Assembly (NCBI RefSeq): GCF_004799445.1 | Contig: NZ_SSNA01000014.1 | Coordinates: 1-46,833, forward strand | Reading direction: 5' to 3' | DNA from: Bradyrhizobium sp. | Lineage (GTDB): Bacteria > Pseudomonadota > Alphaproteobacteria > Rhizobiales > Xanthobacteraceae | DNA: 46,833 bases | In this document: in pieces, positions 1-7,409 of the stretch | Layout: each line of letters starts with the position of its first letter | Position numbering within the stretch: position 1 is the first letter of the stretch | Position numbers and translations under genes: made by a program | Notes under the pieces: generated by a model | What the model saw: the letters and a program-made list of their open reading frames with translations, nothing else | Databases searched by the model: none | What the model was told of the DNA's origin: nothing

Positions 1-43
1 CTTAATCATCGGGTCCCAGGTTCGAGCCCTGGTGCGCCCACCA
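1..43 (+). tRNA. tRNA-Lys (CTT anticodon), 3' part only
   Basis: The window opens inside a tRNA. Bases 1-3 are the CTT anticodon, 4-5 finish the anticodon loop, and 6-10 are the 3' half of the anticodon stem. The T arm is CCAGG TTCGAGC CCTGG (16-32). The acceptor strand TGCGCCC (33-39), discriminator A (40) and an encoded CCA (41-43) follow. The 43 bases match tRNA positions 34-76 exactly, which fixes the anticodon as CTT. The 5' part lies outside the window. Confidence 0.93.
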
Positions 44-340
44 CCCAGTGGTAGGGATCAAACTTTCGCAAGTCTTCTCGCAGTTATTGCGCGGAAATGG
101 GGGCTTTCTCGCTTCCCACACGTCTCTGAAGCCGTCTTTGCTAGGTGATGAGCCGACTTTTGTCGGCCTGTCTCTGCGTAGGAAATTTTCGTTCCCGGCG
201 CGGGAACGGAGACTGGTTCGATGACTGGCTGGTGGGTCATCAGTTTGAGCGCAACAACCTGTTTCCGAGCTCCCGCGTTTTGGCGACGCGTCTGCCGAGC
301 CGGGCTCTGCATTTTCGGGTTCTTGGGCTGCAGCCGCCCA
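44..340. other. Gene-free stretch downstream of tRNA-Lys with two hairpins
   Basis: No convincing coding sequence is seen. Two inverted repeats are visible: GCCGAC TTTT GTCGGC (152-167), and CGTTCCCG GCG CGGGAACG (190-208). Neither is followed by a clear run of T, so neither is called a terminator, although one may end the tRNA transcript. A minus-strand open frame runs across the region (540 to 58) but overlaps the dioxygenase gene in another frame and has no recognisable domain. It may be the remnant of an element once inserted next to the tRNA gene. Confidence 0.4.
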
Positions 341-1237
341 TCAGACCGGTGCCGCGCCGCCCTTGATTTGTGTGCGATGCATGATGCGCCGGGCTGACGA
401 GTCAAATGGGTCGCGCCGATGCATGGTGCAGCGGTTGTCCCACAGCACGAGATCGCCGACCCGCCAGACGTGCTCCCAGGTGAATTCCGGCCGCTCCACG
501 AAACTCCACAACTCGTCCAGAAGCGCCTCGGAGTCTGCAAGTTCGAGCCCCATCAGATAGGCGTTGCGTCTGCGGCCGAGATAGAGCATGCGCCGGCCGG
601 TGTCAGGATGTGTGCAGACCAGCGGGTGCACTGCACCCGGCGACGCCCGCGGGTCGTCGGTTGGTGTGACACCCTGGCGTAGATAGCCTCCGCTGTTGTA
701 GGTGCCGTCGTGCTTGATCTTCAGGTTCGCGATCCGGCCTTTCAATTCGTCCGGCAACGCCTCGTAGATCGAGTACATGCTGCAAAACGAGGTGTTGCCG
801 CCGGCAGGTGGCACCTCGAGAGCGAAAAGCATACTGGCCATTGGCGGAACATCGAGATACGACATGTCAGTGTGCCATACGGCTTCGCCGGCGCCGAGGC
901 TACCGATAGGCTGACCGTTTACGGTCACGTTTGAAACTACGTAGATTTCGGGCAGCCCCTCGACGAAGCGCCGGCCGGTCTCCTGTATCGGTGCCCAGTC
1001 GAGGTCACCGAAGCGCCGGCTGAACGCGATAAGGTCCTGGTCGCTAAGCGTCTGGCCACGCACCAAAATGACCTGATGATCGTGCCAGGCGCGTTTGAGC
1101 GCCGCGAATTCGAATTCATTGAGTTCTTTGAGATCGACGTCGCGGACCTCAGCACCGAGCGCGGCTTTGGTCGAAATCACATCGATCGGTTTGGCACCGA
1201 AGTCGCGAGCAACATCACTTTCGACGCCTAAAGCCAT
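341..1237 (-). CDS. TauD/TfdA-family 2-oxoglutarate/Fe(II) dioxygenase
   Basis: 298 residues, the usual length for TauD/TfdA enzymes, which use 2-oxoglutarate and O2 to hydroxylate a substrate (taurine, 2,4-D, alkyl sulfates and others). The iron-binding triad is visible as the His-x-Asp in WHTDMSY (H122, D124) and a distal His in TMHRRDPF (H273). Arginines R284 and R288, ten to fifteen residues later, fit the 2-oxoglutarate carboxylate site. There is no signal peptide, so it is cytoplasmic. It is the last gene on the strand carrying a Tau-type ABC transporter and a GntR regulator, but a 425-base gap separates it from them and its upstream region has its own repeat-rich control site. A sulfonate substrate is possible by analogy, but neighbouring amidase and transaminase genes suggest a nitrogen compound. 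Family call is secure; substrate is unknown. Confidence 0.9.
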   Translation of the reverse strand: MALGVESDVARDFGAKPIDVISTKAALGAEVRDVDLKELNEFEFAALKRAWHDHQVILVRGQTLSDQDLIAFSRRFGDLDWAPIQETGRRFVEGLPEIYVVSNVTVNGQPIGSLGAGEAVWHTDMSYLDVPPMASMLFALEVPPAGGNTSFCSMYSIYEALPDELKGRIANLKIKHDGTYNSGGYLRQGVTPTDDPRASPGAVHPLVCTHPDTGRRMLYLGRRRNAYLMGLELADSEALLDELWSFVERPEFTWEHVWRVGDLVLWDNRCTMHRRDPFDSSARRIMHRTQIKGGAAPV

Positions 1238-1304
1238 CAGAACCTCTCTAGCTAGCGTTTCGTTGTGGGCGGGCGCTGATCAATCAAGGGTGACCAAAAT
1301 ATTA

Positions 1305-1335
1305 TTGCAGCATTATGTTGCAATTTCGATTGCAA
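1305..1335. promoter_or_regulatory. TTGCA-type repeats upstream of the dioxygenase gene (candidate GntR operator)
   Basis: Directly visible: a perfect inverted repeat TTGCAAT TTCG ATTGCAA (1318-1335), preceded by TTGCAGCATTATGTTGCAA (1305-1323), which shares its last bases. It lies 70-100 bases upstream of the dioxygenase start (minus strand, 1237). A very similar string, TTGCATATTATATTGCCAA, occurs in the other control region of this cluster (5299-5317). Regulation by the GntR protein encoded at 1663-2397 is inferred from this sharing. Confidence 0.45.
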
Positions 1336-1440
1336 ACGGGATTTCGGTTTCATGCGGAATGGTGCGCCGTTCGCGGACAGGCTCGGGCCACGCACCGCGA
1401 AGATCACCATCGATGGCGCGGTGATTATTCGGCATTAGAC

Positions 1441-1631
1441 CTATTCCGGATTGAGCCCGAGCGCCTCGAACTGCGGGCTCCATTCCGTCGGCGGATCGCG
1501 GTGCCGCTCAATGCCGATGCCGCGGGGCAGGCGACCTTCTACGGTTGCTTTGACAAGGTTGGGTGCGAGGAAGGCGATCGAGATCCCTATGTTGACCTGC
1601 CGAAGGCTGCAATTCTCGCGCGTGCAAAGTT
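1441..1631 (-). pseudogene. Relic of a serine recombinase C-terminus
   Basis: The minus strand from about 1631 down to the TAG at 1441-1443 encodes some 60 residues including SLRQVNIGISIAFLAPNLVK, then VEGRLPRGIGIERHRDPPTE, ending WSPQFEALGLNPE. This pattern (Arg-x-Val, a LAFLAP-like box, EGR-P, then W-x-x-Q-x-x-x-LG) is what I know from the C-terminal ends of large serine recombinases. A stop lies just upstream in the same frame (about 1635), and no resolvase catalytic domain is present, so this is a truncated remnant. It lies about 1.4 kb from the tRNA-Lys gene. The rest of 1238-1662 shows only the promoter region of the dioxygenase gene and a weak inverted repeat (CACCGCG 1393-1399 with CGCGGTG 1417-1423). 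The family call is from memory and is moderately sure. Confidence 0.5.
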
Positions 1632-1662
1632 AAGTAACGTTGGTTACCCCTTGCGCGTGGCA

Positions 1663-2397
1663 TCAGGCGAGTTCGGCGAGCAAATTCTGATCGCCATATT
1701 GCCGCAAAAATTGCAGCAGGTCGGAAAGTCCCTCGCCAAGCAGCGTGACATGGGCGCGCATGACCTGGCCGGCCTGCGCCGCGTCGCCGCGAAAGATCGA
1801 CACCATAATCTGTTCGTGTTCGGGGATCGATGATTCCATGCGCCCAGGCTGAAAGGTGATGGTTCTGCGATAGGGTGAGATCTTGACAGTCAGCCGGCGC
1901 AGTTCCTCCTGCAAGATCCGATTGTGACTGGCTGCCGAAATGGTCTCGTGAAACTCAAGATTGGCTTCGTAGAAGCCATCCGCATCGTGAGCTCGCGCTG
2001 CAACAGAGCAGGCCTGATGCGCGGTTTCAAGACGGCGCCGCTGTTCGGGTCGAATGCGCCGGGCCGCGTGCGCCGATGCCAAGGCCTCCATCTCGGCGGC
2101 AACGCTGAAGGCATCGAGAAGGTCGGCGATCGAAAGCTGGGCTACCTGAAGCCCCTGGCGTCCGCGTGAGACCACGAGTCCGCTGGCTGCAAGCCGCTGC
2201 AGTGCCTCGCGAACAGGTGTGCGCGACACGCCGAACTGCTCGGCCAGCAGGCGCTCGTCAAGGCGGTCGCCGGGCTTTCGCTGGCCTTTCAGGATTTCAA
2301 GTTCCAGCCGGTGAACCACATTTGCCGAAAGCGATTCCGGCTCATCGTGCAAAATCGCCGATCCTGCGGCCGGCAATGCTCCAGAATTTGTCTTCAT
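1663..2397 (-). CDS. GntR-family (FCD subfamily) transcriptional regulator
   Basis: 244 residues. Residues about 25-90 form the winged helix-turn-helix, with the classic GntR signature GDRLDERLLAEQFGVSRTPV followed by REALQRLAASGLV. Residues about 100-225 are the all-helical FCD effector domain, including the metal- or ligand-site pattern N-L-E-F-H-E-T-I. Its ATG overlaps the stop of the ABC permease gene (ATGA, 2394-2397), so it is the last gene of the ABC operon and is translationally coupled to it. Regulators of this type usually repress a linked catabolic or uptake operon and release DNA when they bind a small acid. The TTGCA-type repeats at 1305-1335 and 5299-5317 are its likely targets by inference. 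Confidence 0.92.
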   Translation of the reverse strand: MKTNSGALPAAGSAILHDEPESLSANVVHRLELEILKGQRKPGDRLDERLLAEQFGVSRTPVREALQRLAASGLVVSRGRQGLQVAQLSIADLLDAFSVAAEMEALASAHAARRIRPEQRRRLETAHQACSVAARAHDADGFYEANLEFHETISAASHNRILQEELRRLTVKISPYRRTITFQPGRMESSIPEHEQIMVSIFRGDAAQAGQVMRAHVTLLGEGLSDLLQFLRQYGDQNLLAELA

Positions 2398-3224
2398 GTG
2401 TTGTCCGCCGAGTAAAACCGGTTTGCGATCGCTTCACCGAGTGCCACCAGTCCATAGAGCAACAGGCCGCAAATGCACAGCACCACGATCGCAGCCATCG
2501 ATATCTCCGTGTCCGCTCGGGCGGTTGCAAAGATGATCAGATAACCGAGCCCGGCCTGAGCGGTGATGAATTCACCAATAATCACCCCGATGATCGCCAG
2601 CGTGATGGCGATTTTCATGCCGCTGAAAATAAAGGGGAGCGCTGCCGGAAACCGCACACTGGTGAATATTTGCCATTCGCTTGCTGTGAGCGCGTGGCAC
2701 AGCCGAAGCATGCCCTTGTCAACGCTCGCGAAGCCGGCGGTCGTCGAAATCACAACCGGGAAGAACGCGATGAAAACGGCGAATGCGATGCGCGACTGCG
2801 AACCAATCCCCAGCCAGATGATGAAAAGGGGAGCCAGTGCGATTTTTGGGATCAGCTGGAAAAACACCAGATTGGGATACAGCGCTTCACGCGCGATCTG
2901 CGAGTAACTGATGATGATGGCCAGGGCGATTCCAAGCAAGGTTGCGAGAACAAAGCCTGCCGCGGATTCCAGTGTCGTCGGAACCGCATGCATCAGCAGA
3001 AGATCATACCGTTCGAAGATGTATTTGGCGATTGAGATGGGTGACGGCAAAATCACCGTCGGAATGTTGCCAAGCATGACCGCGAGCTGCCAGCCGGCGA
3101 TTACGATGGCCGCCAGTCCCAGCGGCAGGGCAGTGCTTCGCAGATTGGAAAGGCCGGCTTCTTTGGATGCTGTCGGAACGGCGATGATCGCGCCTGTTTC
3201 CGTTCCCATGCCTGTAGATGCCAT
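2394..3224 (-). CDS. ABC transporter permease, SsuC/TauC/ThiX type
   Basis: About 276 residues with a hydrophilic N-terminus and roughly six membrane segments. The BPD_transp_1 fold is marked by the EAA-like loop around A-L-T-A-S-E-W-Q-I-F and by the conserved stretches SYSQIAREALYPNLVFFQLI and KIALAPLFIIWLGIG typical of nitrate/sulfonate/taurine/thiamin-precursor permeases. I chose ATG 3224 because GTGAGG precedes it at good spacing and it begins 8 bases after the ATPase stop; a longer frame to 3329 would overlap the ATPase gene. It forms the membrane channel with the ATPase at 3233-4090. The GntR gene overlaps its stop by four bases. Confidence 0.9.
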   Translation of the reverse strand: MASTGMGTETGAIIAVPTASKEAGLSNLRSTALPLGLAAIVIAGWQLAVMLGNIPTVILPSPISIAKYIFERYDLLLMHAVPTTLESAAGFVLATLLGIALAIIISYSQIAREALYPNLVFFQLIPKIALAPLFIIWLGIGSQSRIAFAVFIAFFPVVISTTAGFASVDKGMLRLCHALTASEWQIFTSVRFPAALPFIFSGMKIAITLAIIGVIIGEFITAQAGLGYLIIFATARADTEISMAAIVVLCICGLLLYGLVALGEAIANRFYSADNT

Positions 3225-3232
3225 GTCGGGCC

Positions 3233-4090
3233 TCACTCGAAGGTTAGGGTGCGTGTTTCCACGGCAGGGCTTTGAGCCGGTTGCGGGCTGCCATGCGCTT
3301 GTTCGATTGTCAGCCTGAGCTTTCGGCATACTGCGGCGAATTCGGGAGTTTCTTCGATTTCGAAACGTCGCGGACGCCGAAACGGCATCTGCATATCGAG
3401 CATGATCGTCGACGGACGGCCGCCCATGACAACCACGCGGTCGGACAGGAATGCCGCCTCGCGAATTGAGTGGGTAACGAAGATCACGGTCTTCTTATAG
3501 GTCTCAAGAATTTCGGACAGCGCGACGTTCATCTGGTCGCGCGTGATCGCATCGAGCGCGCTGAATGGCTCGTCCATCAGCAGGATATCCGGATCATGGA
3601 TCAGCGCCCGGCAGATGGCTACCCGCTGCCGCATTCCGCCCGAGAGCTGCGACGGCTTCTTATGCTCAAAGCCGGAAAGCCCCACCATGTTCAGCAATTC
3701 GCCGGCTCGCTGGCGGTAGGCTTCAATCGGCAATTTGAGAATGCGAATTGGAAAGAGCACGTTTTCGAGGGCGCTCTTCCACGGCAAGAGCGTTGCATCC
3801 TGAAAAATGACGCCGATATCGCGACGCGGCTGCTTTACCTCGGATCCGCCGAGCAGGATTGATCCGCCGGTCGGCCGTTCAAGCCCGGCGATCATCATCA
3901 AGAGGGTGCTTTTGCCGCAGCCGCTCGGGCCGAGCAGCGAGACGAATTCACCGCGTGCAACGTTGACAGAAGCCGATGCGACCGCATGCACCGGCGCCTG
4001 CCGCGTGAAATAGGTTTTCTGCACGTTGGTGACGGACACCAGCGGCGGCGGTGCAGCCACGGCGTCCACAGCACTTTCAGCCGCGAGCAT
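3233..4090 (-). CDS. ABC transporter ATP-binding protein, SsuB/TauB/ThiZ type
   Basis: About 285 residues. Walker A is GPSGCGKS (about 54-61), the Q-loop is GVIFQDATLLPW, the signature is LSGGMRQR, Walker B is ILLMDEPFSALD, and the switch His is in FVTHSIREA. The C-terminus carries the R-P-R-R-F-E-I pattern common in Ssu/Tau ATPases. It energises import with the permease at 2394 and the binding protein at 4122. Start choice: ATG at 4090 with TGGA upstream. An in-frame TTG at 4120 would add ten residues and sit 2 bases from the binding-protein stop but has no ribosome site. Family secure; substrate class (sulfonate, taurine, nitrate, pyrimidine precursor) cannot be read from the ATPase. Confidence 0.93.
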   Translation of the reverse strand: MLAAESAVDAVAAPPPLVSVTNVQKTYFTRQAPVHAVASASVNVARGEFVSLLGPSGCGKSTLLMMIAGLERPTGGSILLGGSEVKQPRRDIGVIFQDATLLPWKSALENVLFPIRILKLPIEAYRQRAGELLNMVGLSGFEHKKPSQLSGGMRQRVAICRALIHDPDILLMDEPFSALDAITRDQMNVALSEILETYKKTVIFVTHSIREAAFLSDRVVVMGGRPSTIMLDMQMPFRRPRRFEIEETPEFAAVCRKLRLTIEQAHGSPQPAQSPAVETRTLTFE

Positions 4091-4121
4091 CGAATTTTTC
4101 CATCGCGCCGGTCCTGACAAA

Positions 4122-5213
4122 TCAGCTGATGTATTTGCGGAAAGCCGCGGTATTCTTTTCGGCTGCCGCCAGTTCGTCTGCGCTCAACGTGACCTTGCCG
4201 ACGAATTTGTTGGTGAAAAGTGCGTCAACATCGGGACGCGTCGCGCCATCACCGGCTGCATACTTCACAACGAGATCGGCCATCGTCGCGACTTTCTTTG
4301 GATCGGCGAAGCCGAAACCGTGCTGCTTTATTTCAGGAACGAGGTTGGTCAAGTTGGTCAATCCAAGTCCAATGCGGGCATAGTCCTTGCCTGTTGAGGA
4401 CATCGCGACTTCGCTGTTCGCCTTCAGGAAAATGTCGACCGCCTCATCGGAATTCGTCATGGTAAAGCGAATGGCCTCCATCGCCCCCTCGACGAAAGCG
4501 GCACACAGGCCGGGATCCTTCTCCAGTCGTTGGGGCTGCGTCGTGAGCGACTGGCCATAAAATTCGATCCCGGCGTCGCGGAACAGCATGAAACGCACTT
4601 CGGTACCGAGCGGCGACAGCGAGGGAATGGTGCTGGTGGCAAACGCGGAAACCGCATCGACCTGCTTCTCCATCAGCGAGCGCTCGCGCACCTTGCCGTC
4701 GAGTTGCACCATCTGCACCTTGGCAAGATCAAAGCCCGCTTTCTCCGCATATAACGGCAGGAACGGATATTCGCCGGATGTCACGCTGGAGCCGAGCTTC
4801 TTTCCCTCCAGGTCCTTCGGTTTTTTGATCGGTGAACCGGACAACAGCCCGATACCCATCAGCGCATCGTAGTTGATCTGGCCGATGCAGGTGATCGGCA
4901 GCTTCTTGGCTGCCTGGACAATGACCGTCGGCGTTGCAGCCATGCCGAAATCGAAGGTGCCGGCACTGACCGCCTGAGCCGCAGCTCCGGATCCAGAGCC
5001 GCGCGCCACGCTGACGTCGAGACCGGCCTTTTTCCAGAAACCTTTATCGCGCGCGATATAGGCGAACAGATTGGGGCCTTCGGGAATCCACGAGGTGGTG
5101 AAGCTGACTTTGGTCGCGCCTTGCGAAATGGCCGGTGCGGCGAGCGGCAGGCCGGCGGCGCCGAGGCCAGCGACGCTCATGCCCTTTAAGACTTTCCGAC
5201 GTGAAATCAGCAT
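4122..5213 (-). CDS. ABC transporter periplasmic binding protein, NMT1/THI5-like (SsuA/TauA/ThiY class)
   Basis: About 363 residues. The N-terminus has a twin-arginine signal (ISRRKVLKGMSVAGLGAAGL followed by PLAAPAISQ), so it is probably exported folded. The mature part begins TKVSFTTSWIPEGPNLFAY, then a typical NMT1/THI5 core with GSGSGAAAQAVSAGTFDFG, where such proteins contact small ligands. ATG 5213 is chosen because GGAGGGAGAAGG stands just upstream; the frame extends to 5273 but that part has no ribosome site. It is the first gene of the operon binding protein-ATPase-permease-GntR and faces a 233-base divergent control region. Homologues bind sulfonates, taurine or the thiamin pyrimidine and its breakdown product; the neighbouring amidohydrolase makes a ureido or formamido pyrimidine-like compound worth considering. 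Confidence 0.9.
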   Translation of the reverse strand: MLISRRKVLKGMSVAGLGAAGLPLAAPAISQGATKVSFTTSWIPEGPNLFAYIARDKGFWKKAGLDVSVARGSGSGAAAQAVSAGTFDFGMAATPTVIVQAAKKLPITCIGQINYDALMGIGLLSGSPIKKPKDLEGKKLGSSVTSGEYPFLPLYAEKAGFDLAKVQMVQLDGKVRERSLMEKQVDAVSAFATSTIPSLSPLGTEVRFMLFRDAGIEFYGQSLTTQPQRLEKDPGLCAAFVEGAMEAIRFTMTNSDEAVDIFLKANSEVAMSSTGKDYARIGLGLTNLTNLVPEIKQHGFGFADPKKVATMADLVVKYAAGDGATRPDVDALFTNKFVGKVTLSADELAAAEKNTAAFRKYIS

Positions 5214-5298
5214 CGACCTTCTCCCTCCGTGATCAGCGATCACCACAATCATATTGATTGCGTTTCGGCGCAAGCCTCATTATGCCAAAAATTCAAGA

Positions 5299-5317
5299 TT
5301 GCATATTATATTGCCAA
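5299..5317. promoter_or_regulatory. TTGCA-type repeat in the divergent control region
   Basis: TTGCATATTATATTGCCAA (5299-5317) matches the string upstream of the dioxygenase gene (1305-1323) apart from one gap and a few substitutions. It lies between the divergent binding-protein gene (start 5213) and aminotransferase gene (start 5447), about 85 bases from the former. A role as GntR operator is inferred from the shared pattern, the linked regulator and the AT-rich setting in GC-rich DNA. Confidence 0.4.
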
Positions 5318-5361
5318 TGAGCTAGGGATTGGTCATGATCAGCGGCAAATACGGCGGTTCT

Positions 5362-5373
5362 GCATATATATGC
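5362..5373. promoter_or_regulatory. Perfect palindrome GCATATATATGC
   Basis: A 12-base perfect palindrome (5362-5373) lies 74 bases upstream of the aminotransferase start. It could be part of the promoter (AT-rich core) or a second operator half for the plus-strand operon. No protein can be assigned from the sequence alone. Confidence 0.3.
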
Positions 5374-5409
5374 CGTGAGGATCGATTAATAATCGTCGAA
5401 ATATACAGA

Positions 5410-5423
5410 TCCTGCATACAGGA
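5410..5423. promoter_or_regulatory. Inverted repeat TCCTG CATA CAGGA close to the aminotransferase start
   Basis: A perfect 5-4-5 inverted repeat at 5410-5423, ending 23 bases before the ATG at 5447. At this place a bound protein would block transcription or the ribosome. It is different in sequence from the TTGCA repeats, so it may serve another regulator. Confidence 0.3.
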
Positions 5424-5446
5424 CTGGATTCAAGATTGGAGCCCTG

Positions 5447-6580
5447 ATGAAGCCGTTTGAGGTTCGGAACGCCCATTTCGATCGCCTGGTCAACACGCCC
5501 GACTTGCGCTGGATGGGGCAAAACACCAATCACGCCAAGCCCCATGCTGCGGTCATCGAGGCAATGGAACGTTGTATTCGCGATGAGGAGTTCCACGTTT
5601 ATGCACCGCCGGCCGGGCTGGAAGAACTGCGGCAAGGCATCGTCAGCGATCTGGATCTCAAAGACCACGCCGCACTTGTCTCGGACGGTGCGGTCTCTTC
5701 ACTTTATCACGTTTGCCATACGCTGTTGCAGCCAGGCGACGAGTTCATCACCACCGATCCGACATGGAATTGGCCGATGGCCTTTGCCCGCTCGGTGGGC
5801 GCGACCGTCAAGCAAATCCCGATTTATGGCGCGGAGTACGGATACCGGCTTGCGCCCGAGCGGCTCGCTGCAGCCATCACGCCAAAAACCAGGATTGTCT
5901 ACCTTGTGGATCCAAATAATCCATTGGGGACGGCTTGCACGTCCGCGGAGATCGAAAGTATCGCCGCCATCGCCAAGGCGGCAGGGGCTTACCTGATCCA
6001 CGACTGCACCTACCGGCATTTCGCGCATTCGCACGAACTGGCTGCAAAGCATTATCCTGACCGCACGCTTACGATCTATAGTTTCTCGAAGTGGCTCGGC
6101 CTCGCGGGTCTGCGCGTGGGTGCCGTTGTTGCCGATCCCGATCTGATCGAACGGCTGGCGGGTTCGCCGCCGAACAATCTCGGATCCAGCATCCTGTCGC
6201 AGCGTGCTGCTCTCGCCGGGCTCAAGATCAAATCGGAATGGTTTCCGGGGGTACTGACGCAGCAGCGCGCAAATCAGAAACTGATCAACGACGCCGTGAC
6301 GAGAATCCCCGGTCTCGAAATGCCGGTTTATCCGTCAAACGGCAACTTCATCATCATCGAATGTGAAAAAGCCGGCGTGAAACCTGAGGCTCTCGTTGCG
6401 GCGTTCCAGGAGCGCAAGATCATGATCCGTCAGGGGGCCTATCACACGCCAACCTTCGGTGACCGCTTCATCAAGGTGAGCACCAGCGTGCCGTCGTTGT
6501 GGGTTGAGGAGTTCGTAGCACTGCTGCCGGCAATGGTCGAGCGCGCCCGCGGTCGCAACGAACCGGTGAAGCTGTTCTGA
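5447..6580 (+). CDS. PLP-dependent aminotransferase, class I/II fold
   Basis: 377 residues, normal for fold-type I class I/II enzymes. The PLP lysine is K215 in SFSKWLGLAGLRVG. N158 in DPNNPLGT, D186 and Y189 in HDCTYRH fit the other cofactor contacts. Such enzymes move an amino group between an amino acid or amine and a keto acid. The site where the family normally has the substrate-carboxylate-binding Arg reads DRFIKVSTSV, with Lys (K343) in place of Arg, which may mean an unusual amino donor. It is the first gene of the plus-strand run aminotransferase-SDR-hydrolase-amidohydrolase, with 36 bases to the next gene, and is divergent from the ABC operon. The substrate is unknown; a beta- or omega-amino acid released by the amidohydrolase is a reasonable guess. 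Confidence 0.88.
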   Translation: MKPFEVRNAHFDRLVNTPDLRWMGQNTNHAKPHAAVIEAMERCIRDEEFHVYAPPAGLEELRQGIVSDLDLKDHAALVSDGAVSSLYHVCHTLLQPGDEFITTDPTWNWPMAFARSVGATVKQIPIYGAEYGYRLAPERLAAAITPKTRIVYLVDPNNPLGTACTSAEIESIAAIAKAAGAYLIHDCTYRHFAHSHELAAKHYPDRTLTIYSFSKWLGLAGLRVGAVVADPDLIERLAGSPPNNLGSSILSQRAALAGLKIKSEWFPGVLTQQRANQKLINDAVTRIPGLEMPVYPSNGNFIIIECEKAGVKPEALVAAFQERKIMIRQGAYHTPTFGDRFIKVSTSVPSLWVEEFVALLPAMVERARGRNEPVKLF

Positions 6581-6616
6581 GCGCCCGGAGTCCGAAGCAA
6601 ACAGGAGACGATTGAT

Positions 6617-7399
6617 ATGGATTTGCGGCTTAAAGGGAAATCGGTCCTGGTAACCGGCGCCTCCCAGGGAATTGGCGAGGGCGTGGCGCGGTCCTTCGCC
6701 GAGGAAGGATGCAACCTTCACCTGGTCGCCCGTTCCGGTGACCGGCTGTCGGCCATCAAGTCGGAGATCGAGGGTTCCCATGACGTCAAAGTCACGATCC
6801 ACGCCAAGGACCTGACAGCTGCCGGCGTGATCGATCCGCTGGTCGAAGCCGTCGGTGATATCGACATACTGGTCAACAATGCGGGGGTGATTCCAAGCGG
6901 AAGCCTTTGGGATGTCGATGAAGCCAAATGGCGTGCCGGTTGGGAGCTGAAAGTATTCGGTTACATCAATCTGACGCGCGCAATTTATCCGCGCCTCAAA
7001 GCGCATGGCGGCGGCGTGATCATCAACAACATCGGCAATGGGGGAGAAGTATTCGACCCAAAATACGTTGCCGGGACGACCGGAAACGCGAGCCTGATGG
7101 CGTTTACCCGCGCCATGGGTGGACATTCGCTCGACGACAACATCCGGATTGTCGGAGTCAATCCCGGCCCAGTGGATACCGACCGGATCTACAACATGCT
7201 GAAGAAGCGTTCCAAGGATTTGTTTGGCACCGAAGACCGCTACAAGGAATTGCAGGAGCGCTATCCTCTCGGGAGGCCCGCCCACATCCACGAGATCACC
7301 GATCTCATTGTATTTCTCGCGTCCTATCGCTCCGGTTACACATCGGGCACGATATTTACCGTCGATGGGGGCATTGCTTCCCGTCGCTCGGTGATCTGA
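6617..7399 (+). CDS. SDR-family oxidoreductase lacking the usual catalytic Tyr and Lys
   Basis: 260 residues with the classical SDR cofactor site TGASQGIG (13-20) and NNAGV (87-91), and the late motif NPGPVDTDR. A GGAGACG ribosome site precedes the ATG. The catalytic region, normally Ser then Y-x-x-x-K, reads IINNIGNGG and later YVAGTTGNASLMAFTRAMGG. Lining up NASLMAFTR with the usual KAALxxLTR puts Asn157 at the Lys position and Gly153 at the Tyr position. The fold and nucleotide binding are therefore clear, but standard hydride-transfer chemistry is doubtful. It sits in a four-gene run with an aminotransferase before and an alpha/beta hydrolase after. It may use other residues, may not be a dehydrogenase, or may have a binding role. 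Confidence 0.88.
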   Translation: MDLRLKGKSVLVTGASQGIGEGVARSFAEEGCNLHLVARSGDRLSAIKSEIEGSHDVKVTIHAKDLTAAGVIDPLVEAVGDIDILVNNAGVIPSGSLWDVDEAKWRAGWELKVFGYINLTRAIYPRLKAHGGGVIINNIGNGGEVFDPKYVAGTTGNASLMAFTRAMGGHSLDDNIRIVGVNPGPVDTDRIYNMLKKRSKDLFGTEDRYKELQERYPLGRPAHIHEITDLIVFLASYRSGYTSGTIFTVDGGIASRRSVI

Positions 7400-7409
7400 G
7401 GAGTTTGTG

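Noticed and set aside
1..1662. tRNA-associated integrative element with attachment repeats
   Set aside because: I found no second copy of the tRNA 3' end in the window and no intact integrase; only a recombinase fragment remains.
1315..1833. A 172-codon plus-strand frame across the gap and the GntR 3' end
   Set aside because: Runs antisense to the GntR gene and to the recombinase remnant; the minus strand reading is the recognisable one.
2166..3035. A 289-codon plus-strand frame opposite GntR and the permease
   Set aside because: Charged, non-membrane text opposite a clear membrane protein; no motif.
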